Numbered from the stretch's first letter, positions 28,323-37,102 are shown. The stretch is 64,000 nt of DNA from Butyrivibrio sp. (GCA_016291375.1 JAEEXE010000008.1:1-64000); one strand, 5' to 3'. Notes: generated by a model not told the origin, from the sequence alone. Numbers and translations are program-made.

Positions 28323-28338
28323 ACGTAAGGAGAGCTTA

Positions 28339-29448
28339 ATGTTCAAAAAATATAAGATAAGTGAATACGATTTTTTCCTTGTCTTACTTGTTGTAGGACT
28401 TACGATTTTTGGATCTATGGCTGTTAGTAGCGCGGATCCGTCGTATATATCAAAACAGATCGGTGGACTTGTTTTTGGTATATTCCTTATGATCGCTATT
28501 TCACTTCTTGATTATTTGCTAATAATCAAACTTTACATGTTTTTTTACATAATAAATATCGTTTTACTTGCATTGGTTTTCTCACCTTTGGGAGCTATGA
28601 TCAATGGCTCCCATAGATGGATAGATATACTTGGTATCAGGTTCCAGCCTTCAGAAGCAGCGAAATTATTATTGATTTTATTTTTGGCGCAGTTTATCAT
28701 GAAATACAAGGATAAAGTTAAATCTTTAAGCTTTATCATGGTCTGTCTGGCTTTACTTATACCACCATTTATACTGATCTTAAAACAGCCCGATCTTTCC
28801 ACTTGTATCACGATAATGTTTATCTTTTGTACTATTATCTTTGTTGCGGGAATTAACTGGAAGATTGTTGCTACGGTTTTGGCTGTATCTATACCAACTG
28901 CGTTGTTTGTTATATATAATGCACTGCAGGAGAGCAGTAGATTTTTGAGGCCATATCAGCAAAGACGTATTCTTGCATGGCTTCATCCTGAAGAATTTAA
29001 GAGTGATGAGGCTTATCAGACTCTTAATTCTATGATGGCTATAGGTTCTGGTCAGTTATATGGTAAGGGCTATAATACCAATGAGATCAGTTCTGTTCTT
29101 AACGGAGGATTTATCTCTGAGTCGCAGACTGACTTTATCTTTACGGTTATAGGGGAAGAGTTTGGCTTTATTGGAGCATGTTTTGTTGTGGTTATCCTTT
29201 TACTGATTGCCATAAGATGTGTCAGTATTTCCATGAGAGCCAAAGATAAAGCGGGAGAGCTTATAGCAGCCGGTGTAGGAGGCTGGATAGGTTTCCAGGG
29301 TTTCCTTAATATCGGAGTTGCTACCGGCGTATTTCCAAATACCGGAATTCCGCTTCCGTTTGTCAGTTCAGGACTGACATCACTACTCGCAGCATATGCG
29401 GGAATAGGCTTCGTACTAAATGTACGATTACAAAGTAACAAGTATTAA
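28339..29448 (+). CDS. rodA: Peptidoglycan glycosyltransferase RodA (SEDS family)
   Basis: A 369-residue polytopic membrane protein with about ten transmembrane segments, the SEDS polymerase that makes glycan strands with PBP2. Typical segments include NGSHRWIDILGIRFQPSEAAKL, quoted here as RWIDILGIRFQPSE, GKGYNTNEISSV, ESQTDFIFTVIGEEFGF and the C-terminal TGIPLPFVSSGLTS. The ATG at 28339 is preceded by TAAGGAGAG; upstream in-frame codons lie inside the PBP2 gene. No minC or minD gene lies between PBP2 and rodA or elsewhere in this cluster. Confidence 0.94.
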   Translation: MFKKYKISEYDFFLVLLVVGLTIFGSMAVSSADPSYISKQIGGLVFGIFLMIAISLLDYLLIIKLYMFFYIINIVLLALVFSPLGAMINGSHRWIDILGIRFQPSEAAKLLLILFLAQFIMKYKDKVKSLSFIMVCLALLIPPFILILKQPDLSTCITIMFIFCTIIFVAGINWKIVATVLAVSIPTALFVIYNALQESSRFLRPYQQRRILAWLHPEEFKSDEAYQTLNSMMAIGSGQLYGKGYNTNEISSVLNGGFISESQTDFIFTVIGEEFGFIGACFVVVILLLIAIRCVSISMRAKDKAGELIAAGVGGWIGFQGFLNIGVATGVFPNTGIPLPFVSSGLTSLLAAYAGIGFVLNVRLQSNKY

Positions 29449-29467
29449 TTGGGGAGGGTGTTAATAC

Positions 29468-29863
29468 ATGAACATTGCACTTATTGCGCATGACGCAAAG
29501 AAAAAACTTATGCAGAATTTCTGCATTGCTTACAGAGGTATCCTTAGTAAGAATGATCTTTATGCCACCGGCACTACAGGAAGGCTTATTGAAGAGGTTA
29601 CCAATTTAAGTATTCATAAATATCTGGCAGGACATCTTGGGGGTGCTCAGCAGCTTGGAGCCGCTATCGAACATAACGAGATTGACCTTGTTATTTTCCT
29701 TAGAGATCCCCTTACTGTTAAGTCCCATGAACCGGATATCAATAATGTCATGACATTGTGTGATATGCATAATATCCCTGTGGCAACAAATCTTGCTTCA
29801 GCTGAACTTTTAATTAAATCGTTGGACAGAGGAGATCTTGAGTGGCGTGAAATGTACAAATAA
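29468..29863 (+). CDS. Methylglyoxal synthase-like protein lacking the catalytic Asp
   Basis: A 131-residue member of the MGS-like fold. The phosphate-binding motif [10 protein letters not shown] and [10 protein letters not shown] are as in methylglyoxal synthase, and the later FLRDPL and HEPD residues (equivalent to Asp91, His98 and Asp101 of E. coli MgsA) are kept. The GPLGGDQQ motif reads GHLGGAQQ: Ala60 replaces the catalytic base Asp71, and Pro is His56. Conversion of dihydroxyacetone phosphate to methylglyoxal is therefore doubtful; a phosphate-ligand sensor role is possible. It follows rodA by 19 bases with a strong GGGGAGGG ribosome site. Confidence 0.85.
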   Translation: MNIALIAHDAKKKLMQNFCIAYRGILSKNDLYATGTTGRLIEEVTNLSIHKYLAGHLGGAQQLGAAIEHNEIDLVIFLRDPLTVKSHEPDINNVMTLCDMHNIPVATNLASAELLIKSLDRGDLEWREMYK

Positions 29864-30818
29864 GCCTGTTTTGTGTTTTGTACTTGCTATTGTGATTCTC
29901 TTAATGAGTGGATGTAAAGCAGTTTCTTATCCGGCTAAATACTCAATGGATGAATCCACCTCCGAGATGAGAGATGATCTCTTTTATCCTACATTTGCTT
30001 CGGATCTTTGTGTTGCAAATGAAGATATTTCCTCGGAAGATTCAGATATGGAAATATCTGATAAAGCAAGTGCAGGCCTTTTTGACCTGACAAGAAAAGA
30101 AACTTTATATGCCAAGAATGTTAATCTGCGAGTTTACCCCGCCAGTCTTACTAAGGTTATGACTGCTTATGTTGCGCTTAAATACGGTAAACTTGACCAG
30201 GTTCTTACTGCTAAATCAGATGTTTATGTCAATGAGAGCGGCGCACAGAAGGTTAACCTCAAGGAAGGCGATAAGATGACGCTTGACCAGGCGCTTCACC
30301 TTCTTTTGATCTATTCAGCAAATGACGTTGCCAATCTTATTGCTTCCAATATAACCGGGCCTAACGGTGAGAGCTTTGTTGATCTTATGAATCAGGAAGC
30401 CGTTAACATAGGGGCGACCAATTCACATTTTGAAAATCCTCACGGCCTTAACAGTGAAGAGCATTACGTTACCGCCTACGATATGTATCTTATTTTCAAT
30501 GCTGCAATGCAGTATGATACATTCAGTGAGATCATCAATATGAAGGAGTATTCTACTACATATCAGGATGGAAAGGGCGGCACAAAGGAAATACCAGTTA
30601 AAAATACTAACGGATTTCTTTCCGGCTCTAAATCTGCGCCTTCAGGCGTTACAGTTATAGGTGGTAAGACAGGTACAACAACTGCCGCAGGTCATTGCCT
30701 TATTTTGCTTGCCAGAGACACTAATGGTGACCCTTATATTGCTGTAATCATGCGTGATGAGGATGCCGGTGTGCTTTATACGGATATGGCTCGTTTGCTT
30801 GAGGAAATAGTAGGCTAA
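29847..30818 (+). CDS. D-alanyl-D-alanine carboxypeptidase, predicted lipoprotein
   Basis: A 323-residue S11-family PBP5-like enzyme that trims the terminal D-Ala from stem peptides. Catalytic motifs: SLTK (in [12 protein letters not shown], about residue 100), SAN (YSANDVANL) and KTGTT (about 275). The N-terminus has a hydrophobic segment ending in LMSGC, a lipobox, so it is probably membrane-anchored by lipid. GTG at 29847 is chosen (AGGAG 12 bases upstream); TTG at 29838 is an alternative with only 3 bases spacing. It overlaps the end of the preceding gene and closes the rod-shape block. Confidence 0.9.
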   Translation: MKCTNKPVLCFVLAIVILLMSGCKAVSYPAKYSMDESTSEMRDDLFYPTFASDLCVANEDISSEDSDMEISDKASAGLFDLTRKETLYAKNVNLRVYPASLTKVMTAYVALKYGKLDQVLTAKSDVYVNESGAQKVNLKEGDKMTLDQALHLLLIYSANDVANLIASNITGPNGESFVDLMNQEAVNIGATNSHFENPHGLNSEEHYVTAYDMYLIFNAAMQYDTFSEIINMKEYSTTYQDGKGGTKEIPVKNTNGFLSGSKSAPSGVTVIGGKTGTTTAAGHCLILLARDTNGDPYIAVIMRDEDAGVLYTDMARLLEEIVG

Positions 30819-30821
30819 AGG

Positions 30822-30850
30822 TTGTCTTTTAACAGGTAATATTTTATAAT
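30822..30850 (+). promoter_or_regulatory. Promoter of the small P-loop gene
   Basis: TTGTCT (30822-30827) and a perfect TATAAT (30845-30850) are 17 bases apart, starting four bases after the carboxypeptidase stop codon. The leader to the start codon is about 35 bases. Confidence 0.85.
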
Positions 30851-30891
30851 TAATGTATCTATAAAATTCTTACTTGCAGGAGGGTATGCCG

Positions 30892-31311
30892 ATGGTTCAG
30901 TTAATTGTTGGGAAAAAGGGTAAAGGAAAGACCAAATGCTTATTGGACAAGGTTAATACCGAGGTTAAGAATGTTCTCGGCTCAGTAGCCTTTCTAGATA
31001 AGAACACCAAGCACATGTATGAGCTTAATAACAAGATTCGCCTCATTGTAGTACCGGAATTTATGATCACTAATTCTGATGAATTTATTGGCTTCGTAAG
31101 TGGTATTATTTCTCAGGACCACGATCTCCAGCAAATGTATTTTGACAGCTTCCTCAAAATTTCCTGTTTAGAAGGACAAGATATCACTAAGACTATAGAT
31201 AAACTTGAAGCTCTCAGTGATAAGTTTAATATTGATTTTGTACTCAGCTTGTCAATGGATGAGTCTGAGCTTCCGGAAGGTGTTAAATCTAAAGTAGTTA
31301 TTTCACTTTAA
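30892..31311 (+). CDS. Small P-loop protein of unknown function
   Basis: A 139-residue soluble protein. Residues 7-14 (GKKGKGKT) fit the Walker A pattern GxxxxGKT, so it probably binds a nucleotide; no clear Walker B aspartate is visible, and the protein is far shorter than usual ATPases. The rest is mixed alpha/beta with LSMDESELPEG near the end. It stands alone between its own strong promoter and a strong terminator. ATG at 30892 is chosen because CAGGAGG is seven bases upstream. Neighbours are wall and division genes, which is only a hint of function. Confidence 0.75.
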   Translation: MVQLIVGKKGKGKTKCLLDKVNTEVKNVLGSVAFLDKNTKHMYELNNKIRLIVVPEFMITNSDEFIGFVSGIISQDHDLQQMYFDSFLKISCLEGQDITKTIDKLEALSDKFNIDFVLSLSMDESELPEGVKSKVVISL

Positions 31312-31322
31312 ATTAAAGTATG

Positions 31323-31364
31323 ATATATAAGCCGCGGAACACAGCCGCGGCTTATATATGTTTT
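31323..31364 (+). terminator. Strong terminator after the small P-loop gene
   Basis: A perfect 15-bp stem (31323-31337 with 31345-31359) with a GC-rich core and a 7-base loop is followed by GTTTT. It begins about a dozen bases after the stop codon. Confidence 0.85.
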
Positions 31365-31388
31365 GCATAACGGTTTTTATCGTTATGC
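31365..31388. repeat. Second hairpin directly after the terminator
   Basis: GCATAACG (31365-31372) and CGTTATGC (31381-31388) form a perfect 8-bp stem with an 8-base loop. It abuts the preceding terminator and lies upstream of the HlyD-like gene, for which I see no clear promoter. It may stabilise a read-through RNA or be an operator. Confidence 0.4.
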
Positions 31389-31418
31389 CCGATAATAAAT
31401 TGGTAAAGGTTGTGCACA

Positions 31419-33101
31419 ATGGCTGATAACGGTAGCCGAAAGATTACTAGGTATCCCAAAAATCTGAATAATATCAATATAGGAATGATATTTTTTGCCG
31501 TTATGGCAATCTATATCGTGATAAGTGTCATTACCTACATGAGAAAAGACCACATTGTGGGATATCAGGTTAATGAAGGCTCTTTGTCATCCAATAACAT
31601 TTATGAGGCTATAGCTCTTAGACAAGAGAAGATAGTTACAGCCGATACTGCAGGTTATGTTAATTATTTTGCTTCAGAAGGCGGCAGAGTTGCTGTGGGA
31701 AACCTGGTCTATACAGTAGATGAATCAGGTCAGCTCCTTGAATATCTCAAGTCTCAGGGCTCTGAAGAAGTTGCTTTGAGTGATGAAGATATGTCTGAGC
31801 TTCGTTCTCAGATAGTTAATTTCGATTCCTCTTTTGACGCACGTGACTTTTATACGGTATATGATTTCAAGATCAGTTTAGACGGTACTGTTCAGAAGGT
31901 TTCAAATACAAGTATTCTTCAGAATATTCAGTCTCTCAATGAGGGTAGCGGAACTCTTAAATCCATCAATTACAAAAATGCTCAGGATACCGGTATTGTT
32001 GTGTATTCTACTGATGGCTATGAAGATCTTACGCTTGATACCATGACTATTGATAAGTTTGATCAGACTGCTTATGAGAAGAAACAGCTTATAAACAACG
32101 AAGTTGTCAAGAGCGGCGATCCGGTATACAAGTTAGTTACTGACGAAGATTGGTCTGTTGTTATTCATGAAAAGGATCCTGAAAGAGTCAAGGAATTTGA
32201 AGCTCTTGATTATATAAAAGTAAGATTTATCAAGAATCAGGATGAATCCTGGGGTAAGGTATCGACATTTACAAACTCCGACGGAGATTCTTTTGTAATG
32301 CTCACCTTCACTAATTCCATGATTACTTTCTGCAGGGACAGATTCCTTAATATTGAGCTTATTACAGAAGAAGAGAAGGGACTTAAAATTCCTAATTCTT
32401 CTATTGTTACCAAGGATTTCTTTGTCATACCCAAGGATTATATTGTAAAGAACAACGATAATACCACCGGTGTTCTTAAGGATAAATATGATGAGCAGGG
32501 TAATGAGACCACAGAGCTCCTGGAAATGCCTATCTATAACGAGACAGATACGGATTATTACATTGATACAGAGGTACTTAGACCCGGAGATATACTTATA
32601 AAGCCGGATTCTAATGACAGATTCACAATAAGCAAGACAGATAGCCTTATTGGGGTATATAATATAAACAAAGGTTACGCTGACTTTAGACAGGTCAAGA
32701 TTCTCTATCAGAACGATGAGTATTCGATAGTTAGGTCTAATACAATGTACGGACTTAATACATATGATTATATTGTCCTTGATTCGACAACCGTTGATAA
32801 GGACGGTAAACCGGTCAAGAAACGCGGCACAGATGAATCAGATTCATCAGAAGATGCGTCTAGCGCAGGTAGCAATTCAGATGAAGGCAAGGAAGCTGAT
32901 AGTAGCACAGCTCTATCCTCTGCATCAGATGATAATGCCGATTCTGCTGATAGTAGCAGTACCTTGAGCAGTGATTCTGAAGAAAAAGAGACGGATGAAT
33001 CGTCTGCAGATGCGGGATCAACGGATTCGTCAAAAGAAACATCCAAAGATTCTTCTTCAAAGGGCGCTTCTAAGGCAGAAAATAAGGAAAAAACCGAATA
33101 A
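31419..33101 (+). CDS. HlyD-like bitopic membrane protein
   Basis: A 560-residue protein with one N-terminal membrane segment (about 24-43, MIFFAVMAIYIVISVITYM) and an outside domain beginning with a short lipoyl/hairpin-like segment (EAIALRQEKIVTADTAGYV), as in HlyD-type adaptor proteins. The last 95 residues (about 467-560) are a Ser/Asp/Glu-rich low-complexity tail that may span or contact the wall. Proteins of this type are commonly found just upstream of sepF in clostridia; their role is unknown, and there is no export ATPase here. ATG at 31419 is chosen with AAAGG nine bases upstream. Confidence 0.75.
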   Translation: MADNGSRKITRYPKNLNNINIGMIFFAVMAIYIVISVITYMRKDHIVGYQVNEGSLSSNNIYEAIALRQEKIVTADTAGYVNYFASEGGRVAVGNLVYTVDESGQLLEYLKSQGSEEVALSDEDMSELRSQIVNFDSSFDARDFYTVYDFKISLDGTVQKVSNTSILQNIQSLNEGSGTLKSINYKNAQDTGIVVYSTDGYEDLTLDTMTIDKFDQTAYEKKQLINNEVVKSGDPVYKLVTDEDWSVVIHEKDPERVKEFEALDYIKVRFIKNQDESWGKVSTFTNSDGDSFVMLTFTNSMITFCRDRFLNIELITEEEKGLKIPNSSIVTKDFFVIPKDYIVKNNDNTTGVLKDKYDEQGNETTELLEMPIYNETDTDYYIDTEVLRPGDILIKPDSNDRFTISKTDSLIGVYNINKGYADFRQVKILYQNDEYSIVRSNTMYGLNTYDYIVLDSTTVDKDGKPVKKRGTDESDSSEDASSAGSNSDEGKEADSSTALSSASDDNADSADSSSTLSSDSEEKETDESSADAGSTDSSKETSKDSSSKGASKAENKEKTE

Positions 33102-33106
33102 AGAAT

Positions 33107-33136
33107 TTGACAATTAATGTAAAAGTACGTTAATAT
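33107..33136 (+). promoter_or_regulatory. Promoter of sepF
   Basis: A consensus TTGACA (33107-33112) and TAATAT (33131-33136) are 18 bases apart, directly after the stop codon of the HlyD-like gene. The leader is about 40 bases. Confidence 0.7.
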
Positions 33137-33182
33137 TATAAAAGATTTTGTTGGGAAAAATAAGAGTTAGGAGTTTGATGTT

Positions 33183-33707
33183 ATGAGCGTAATGGATAAG
33201 TTTTTAAAAGCAATTCAGCTTACAGGCGATGATGAAAGCGGATATTACGATGCTGATGACGGATACTATGATAACAGTTCCAAAATTGAGTCATTCAGTA
33301 ATTCAGCTCCGATAGGCAAGGACGATCCAAGTATTGATGTTTCTGAAGAGAAGGTCAAAAAGCCTACTCCCAGAGTTGTTCCTTCCAAGAGAAAGAATCT
33401 TAGCGGCGCAGGAATGGAGGTTTGCGTTATTAAACCTACAACTGTTGAGGACGCAAGGGAGATTACAGAGACTCTTTTAGCAAACCGTACTGTTGTACTC
33501 AATCTTGAAGGTTTGGATGTTGATATCGCTCAGCGTATTATCGATTTCACTTCAGGTTCAACATTTGCAATTTCAGGAAACTTACAGAAGATTTCCAGAT
33601 ATATATTTATTATCACACCCGCATCCGTAGATATTTCCGGTGATTTTCAGAATCTGCTCAGCGGCTTCGGAGGCGGAATTTCAGAAGGACCACAGCAGAT
33701 TGATTAA
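33183..33707 (+). CDS. sepF: Cell division protein SepF
   Basis: A 174-residue FtsZ-binding protein that anchors and organises the Z ring in Gram-positives. The N-terminus (MSVMDKFLKAIQLT) is an amphipathic membrane-targeting helix; an acidic, Tyr-rich linker follows (about 15-75); the C-terminal SepF/DUF552 domain (about 80-165) includes VCVIKPTTVEDAREI and the dimer motif FTSGSTFAISGNLQKIS. It has its own promoter and terminator, so it is a single-gene unit. The usual ylmG, ylmH and divIVA neighbours are absent. Confidence 0.93.
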   Translation: MSVMDKFLKAIQLTGDDESGYYDADDGYYDNSSKIESFSNSAPIGKDDPSIDVSEEKVKKPTPRVVPSKRKNLSGAGMEVCVIKPTTVEDAREITETLLANRTVVLNLEGLDVDIAQRIIDFTSGSTFAISGNLQKISRYIFIITPASVDISGDFQNLLSGFGGGISEGPQQID

Positions 33708-33718
33708 GATCGGATAAG

Positions 33719-33753
33719 GCTGTTGACGGATGATTTCGGTCAACAGCTTTTTT
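33719..33753 (+). terminator. Terminator after sepF
   Basis: GCTGTTGAC (33719-33727) pairs with GTCAACAGC (33739-33747), followed by six T. It separates sepF from aroB; no clear promoter for aroB is visible in the 30 bases that follow, so aroB may depend on read-through. Confidence 0.85.
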
Positions 33754-33782
33754 CTATATAAATAAAAGGAGTTTTAGGCATC

Positions 33783-34886
33783 ATGGAGAAGTCTCTAACA
33801 GTCAATTATCAGGAGAAACCCTGCTATGATATTATTTTTGATCAGAGCTTTGACGGGTTAAAAGAAGCTTTGATTAATCTTGGCTTTGAAAACAGGAAGA
33901 TTGCAATTGTAACGGATTCAAACGTTGATAAGCTTTATTCACAGGAAATAACAGATCTTGTATCAGGTATTTCTTCCAAGGTTATTAAATGTGTTATTCC
34001 TGCAGGTGAGAGTAATAAGAACCTGTCTGAGATTGAGAAGATTTATGAAGAGCTTATAATAAATCATTTTGACAGGCACGATCTTATAATCGCTCTTGGC
34101 GGCGGTGTTGTAGGTGACATGGCCGGATTTACGGCTTCAACCTTTTTAAGAGGTATAGCATTTATACAAGTTCCTACGACTCTTCTTGCACAGACTGACA
34201 GTAGTATCGGAGGTAAAACAGGAGTTGATTTTAAGGGTTATAAGAACATGATAGGCGCATTCTATATGCCTAAGCTTGTATATATGAATCTTAGCACTCT
34301 TAAGAGCCTCGATGATCGTCAGTATATCTCAGGTTTTGCTGAGGTTATGAAGCATGGTCTTATTAAGGATTCTGATTTTTATATGTGGCTTATAGATAAT
34401 CTTTATGAGATTTGCGAAAGAGATATTGATGTTCTTATTGAGATGGTTCAAAAGAGCTGCGATATCAAGAGGAGAGTAGTAGAAAAGGATCCTAAAGAAA
34501 AAGGCGACAGAGCTCTTCTTAATTTTGGTCACACTTTAGGCCATGCCATTGAAAAGTATAAGAATTTCGAGCTTATGCACGGAGAATGTGTAGCACTTGG
34601 GTGTGTAGCGGCTGCTTTCATCTCCTGGAAAAAAGATATGCTCTCTATGGAAGAGTACTACGAGATAAGGGATATGTTTGTCCCCTTTGGTTTACCTATA
34701 TCTGTTGAAGATATTGATGTAGACGAGGTTATCAAGCTTACTAAGTCCGACAAAAAGGCTGATTCAGACAAAATAAGATTTATTCTTCTTAAAAAAGTCG
34801 GAAAGGCCGTAATAGATACATCTGTCACAGATGACGAGATGAGAGAAGCTCTTAACGAGATTCTCTACGTAGAAAATAATGATTAA
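33783..34886 (+). CDS. aroB: 3-dehydroquinate synthase
   Basis: A 367-residue NAD- and metal-dependent enzyme that cyclises DAHP to 3-dehydroquinate, step two of the shikimate pathway. Visible motifs: GGGVVGDMAGFTASTFLRGI (NAD-binding, about 101-120), PTTLLAQTDSSIGGKTG, and the metal-binding FGHTLGHAIEK (about 248-258). Normal length. It is isolated from other aro genes and sits between sepF and lspA. AAAGGAG precedes the ATG. Confidence 0.96.
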   Translation: MEKSLTVNYQEKPCYDIIFDQSFDGLKEALINLGFENRKIAIVTDSNVDKLYSQEITDLVSGISSKVIKCVIPAGESNKNLSEIEKIYEELIINHFDRHDLIIALGGGVVGDMAGFTASTFLRGIAFIQVPTTLLAQTDSSIGGKTGVDFKGYKNMIGAFYMPKLVYMNLSTLKSLDDRQYISGFAEVMKHGLIKDSDFYMWLIDNLYEICERDIDVLIEMVQKSCDIKRRVVEKDPKEKGDRALLNFGHTLGHAIEKYKNFELMHGECVALGCVAAAFISWKKDMLSMEEYYEIRDMFVPFGLPISVEDIDVDEVIKLTKSDKKADSDKIRFILLKKVGKAVIDTSVTDDEMREALNEILYVENND

Positions 34887-34900
34887 TGAGGTTTTATATT

Positions 34901-35443
34901 ATGAACACTAAAATGTCCAAGAAGAAAAAGATTTTTCTTTTAGCAGATTTTTTGATGATAGTATTCTTTGTTTTCCTTGATCAGTTCACCAAATATCTTG
35001 CTGTGATTCATCTTCAGGATAAGCCTTCTATAAAGATTATTGAAGGTGTTTTTGAGCTCAATTTTTTGAAAAACAGCGGAGCTGCATTTGGAGTACTTCA
35101 GAATCAGAAAGTATTCTTTATTCTGATAGCTCTTTTGATCCTTATCATTATTCCTTATGTTCTTTTCAGAATGCCTGATGATAAGAAGTACAATATTATG
35201 CATATTTTACTGGTTCTTATTGCCAGTGGCGCCGCAGGAAATATGATAGACAGATTCAGATATGATTATGTTGTGGATTTTTTCTATTTTGTACTTATCA
35301 ATTTCCCTATATTTAATGTAGCTGATATTTATGTTACTGTTTCGACCATTTTGTTTGTTATTCTTCTCTTGTTCTATTACAAGGAGAATGATTTCAGCTT
35401 TTTGAGCTTTAACCAGCAAAAGAAGTTTAAGGAATTCAAATAA
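34901..35443 (+). CDS. lspA: Lipoprotein signal peptidase (signal peptidase II)
   Basis: A 180-residue membrane aspartyl protease that cleaves prolipoprotein signal peptides, needed for lipoproteins such as the predicted carboxypeptidase at 29847. It has four transmembrane segments and the family motifs DQFTKYL, NSGAAFG, GNMIDRFRYDYVVDF and FNVADIYVT, the last two holding the catalytic aspartates. ATG at 34901 is preferred because TGAGG lies nine bases upstream; an ATG at 34886 overlapping the aroB stop is the alternative. rluD follows with a one-base overlap, as in many Firmicutes. Confidence 0.94.
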   Translation: MNTKMSKKKKIFLLADFLMIVFFVFLDQFTKYLAVIHLQDKPSIKIIEGVFELNFLKNSGAAFGVLQNQKVFFILIALLILIIIPYVLFRMPDDKKYNIMHILLVLIASGAAGNMIDRFRYDYVVDFFYFVLINFPIFNVADIYVTVSTILFVILLLFYYKENDFSFLSFNQQKKFKEFK

Positions 35444-36372
35444 TGGATGAAAACAATAGCTTTGAATATATAGTAACCGATGAATTTGAAGGCATGAGAG
35501 TCGATAAGCTTATCAGCGAGCTTATTGACTCCTTTTCGCGTTCATATATCAAGAAACTGATAGATGATGACAAGGTTCTTTGCAACAATAAGAAGGTCAA
35601 GGCCAGCTTTATTGTAAGTGAAGGTGATCACATCCTTATGGAGATACCGCCCATTGAGGTTCCGGATATTCTGCCTCAGGATATTCCTCTTGATATCTTG
35701 TATGAGGATGATGATGTCCTTGTTGTAAATAAGCCTAAGGGCATGGTTGTTCATCCTGCCGCCGGCCATTACAAGGATACGCTTGTTAATGCTGTTATGT
35801 TCCACTGTAAAGACAAACTTTCCGGCATCAACGGTGTAATGAGGCCCGGAATCGTGCATAGGATAGATAAGGATACAACAGGATCCGTGATAATCTGCAA
35901 GAATGACAATGCTCATCAGAAGATTGCTTCTCAGCTTAAAGAGCACTCGGTTAATCGTATTTATCATGCTATATGCTATGGCATAATCAAGGAAGATGAA
36001 GGAGATATCGAGACCCTTATAGGCAGGAGTGCCAATGATCGTAAGAAAATGGCTGTTGTATCTTCGGGTGGTAAAACTGCATCCACTCATTATCATGTTT
36101 TAAAGCGCTTTGAAGAGGATAATTACACTTATATAGAGTGTAAGCTTAAAACCGGCCGAACACATCAAATCAGGGTCCATATGGCTCATATCGGGCATCC
36201 TCTTCTTGGGGATGAGACTTATGCAGGAAATCGCAAGAGTAAATTTAAAACTCAGGGTCAGTGCTTACATGCAAAGATTCTTGGTTTCAAACATCCCGTA
36301 ACCGGCGAATATATTGAAACCGATGCACCGCTCCCTGAGTATTTCAGTCATTTGCTTGATGTTCTCAAATAA
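35443..36372 (+). CDS. rluD: RluA-family 23S rRNA pseudouridine synthase
   Basis: A 309-residue pseudouridine synthase. An N-terminal S4 RNA-binding domain (about 15-75, MRVDKLISELIDSFSRSYIKKLI) precedes the catalytic domain with HRIDKDTTGSVI (catalytic Asp, about 141) and KTGRTHQIRVHMAHIGHPLLGD. The lspA-rluD order is conserved in Firmicutes, where this gene (ylyB) is usually assigned to RluD-type large subunit modification; the exact uridines are inferred. Confidence 0.9.
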   Translation: MDENNSFEYIVTDEFEGMRVDKLISELIDSFSRSYIKKLIDDDKVLCNNKKVKASFIVSEGDHILMEIPPIEVPDILPQDIPLDILYEDDDVLVVNKPKGMVVHPAAGHYKDTLVNAVMFHCKDKLSGINGVMRPGIVHRIDKDTTGSVIICKNDNAHQKIASQLKEHSVNRIYHAICYGIIKEDEGDIETLIGRSANDRKKMAVVSSGGKTASTHYHVLKRFEEDNYTYIECKLKTGRTHQIRVHMAHIGHPLLGDETYAGNRKSKFKTQGQCLHAKILGFKHPVTGEYIETDAPLPEYFSHLLDVLK

Positions 36373-36425
36373 TGTAAAATAAAATCAGAAAAAAGCTTGT
36401 ATTATGAGGAAAAAGGGGTGAGCAT

Positions 36426-37064
36426 ATGAATACTATTATCACTATTGGAAGACAGTTTGGTTCAGGCGGAAGAGAAATAGGGGAGATGGTTGCTGACCAT
36501 TTTGGTATTAAGTGTTATGACAAGGAGCTTCTTTCAAGAGCTGCCAAAGAGAGCGGTTTTTGCGAGGAGATGATCAAGAATCATGATGAACGCCCTACTA
36601 ATTCATTTTTATATAATTTAGTAATGGACACATATTCTTTTGGCTATAATTCTTCAAGCTTTGTAGATATGCCCATTAGTCATAAAGTTTTCCTTGCACA
36701 GTTTGATACTATCAAAAAAATAGCTTCTGAAGGTCCTTGCGTTATTGTCGGAAGATGCGCAGACTACGCTTTAAGCGATTTTGATAATGTTCTCAATCTT
36801 TTTATTTACGGAGATGAAGATGCCAAGATCAGAAGAATCAAGGAGCGTTTCGATGATGTTAAATCAGACGACAAGGCAAGAGATATGATGAACAAGAAGG
36901 ATAAGCAGCGTCAGAGTTATTACAACTATTATTCCTCCAAGAAGTGGGGAAGAGCTGACAGCTATGATCTTTGCATCAATTCAAGTAAGCTTGGAATTGA
37001 AGGTACCGTTAAGTTTATTATTCAGTACATTGAAGATTTTGAGGCTGTAAAAGCTGCTAAGTAA
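36426..37064 (+). CDS. Cytidylate kinase-like family protein
   Basis: A 212-residue P-loop kinase of the Cmk-like family. The N-terminus ITIGRQFGSGGREIGEMVA holds a P-loop (GRQFGSGGRE) in which the usual GKT/GKS is replaced, characteristic of this family. CVIVGRCADYAL and RRIKERF are also typical. The nucleotide substrate is unproven; true Cmk proteins have GPAGAGKS and this branch is often separate. GGGGTGAGC precedes the ATG, and a strong terminator follows the gene. Confidence 0.88.
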   Translation: MNTIITIGRQFGSGGREIGEMVADHFGIKCYDKELLSRAAKESGFCEEMIKNHDERPTNSFLYNLVMDTYSFGYNSSSFVDMPISHKVFLAQFDTIKKIASEGPCVIVGRCADYALSDFDNVLNLFIYGDEDAKIRRIKERFDDVKSDDKARDMMNKKDKQRQSYYNYYSSKKWGRADSYDLCINSSKLGIEGTVKFIIQYIEDFEAVKAAK

Positions 37065-37102
37065 TTTACTTTCATTTATGGTTATTTATACATGTATTAT
37101 AG

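Noticed and set aside
32768-33060. Ser/Leu-rich open frames opposite the tail of the HlyD-like gene
   Set aside because: They are the complement of a low-complexity Ser/Asp/Glu coding tail, which keeps other frames open by composition.
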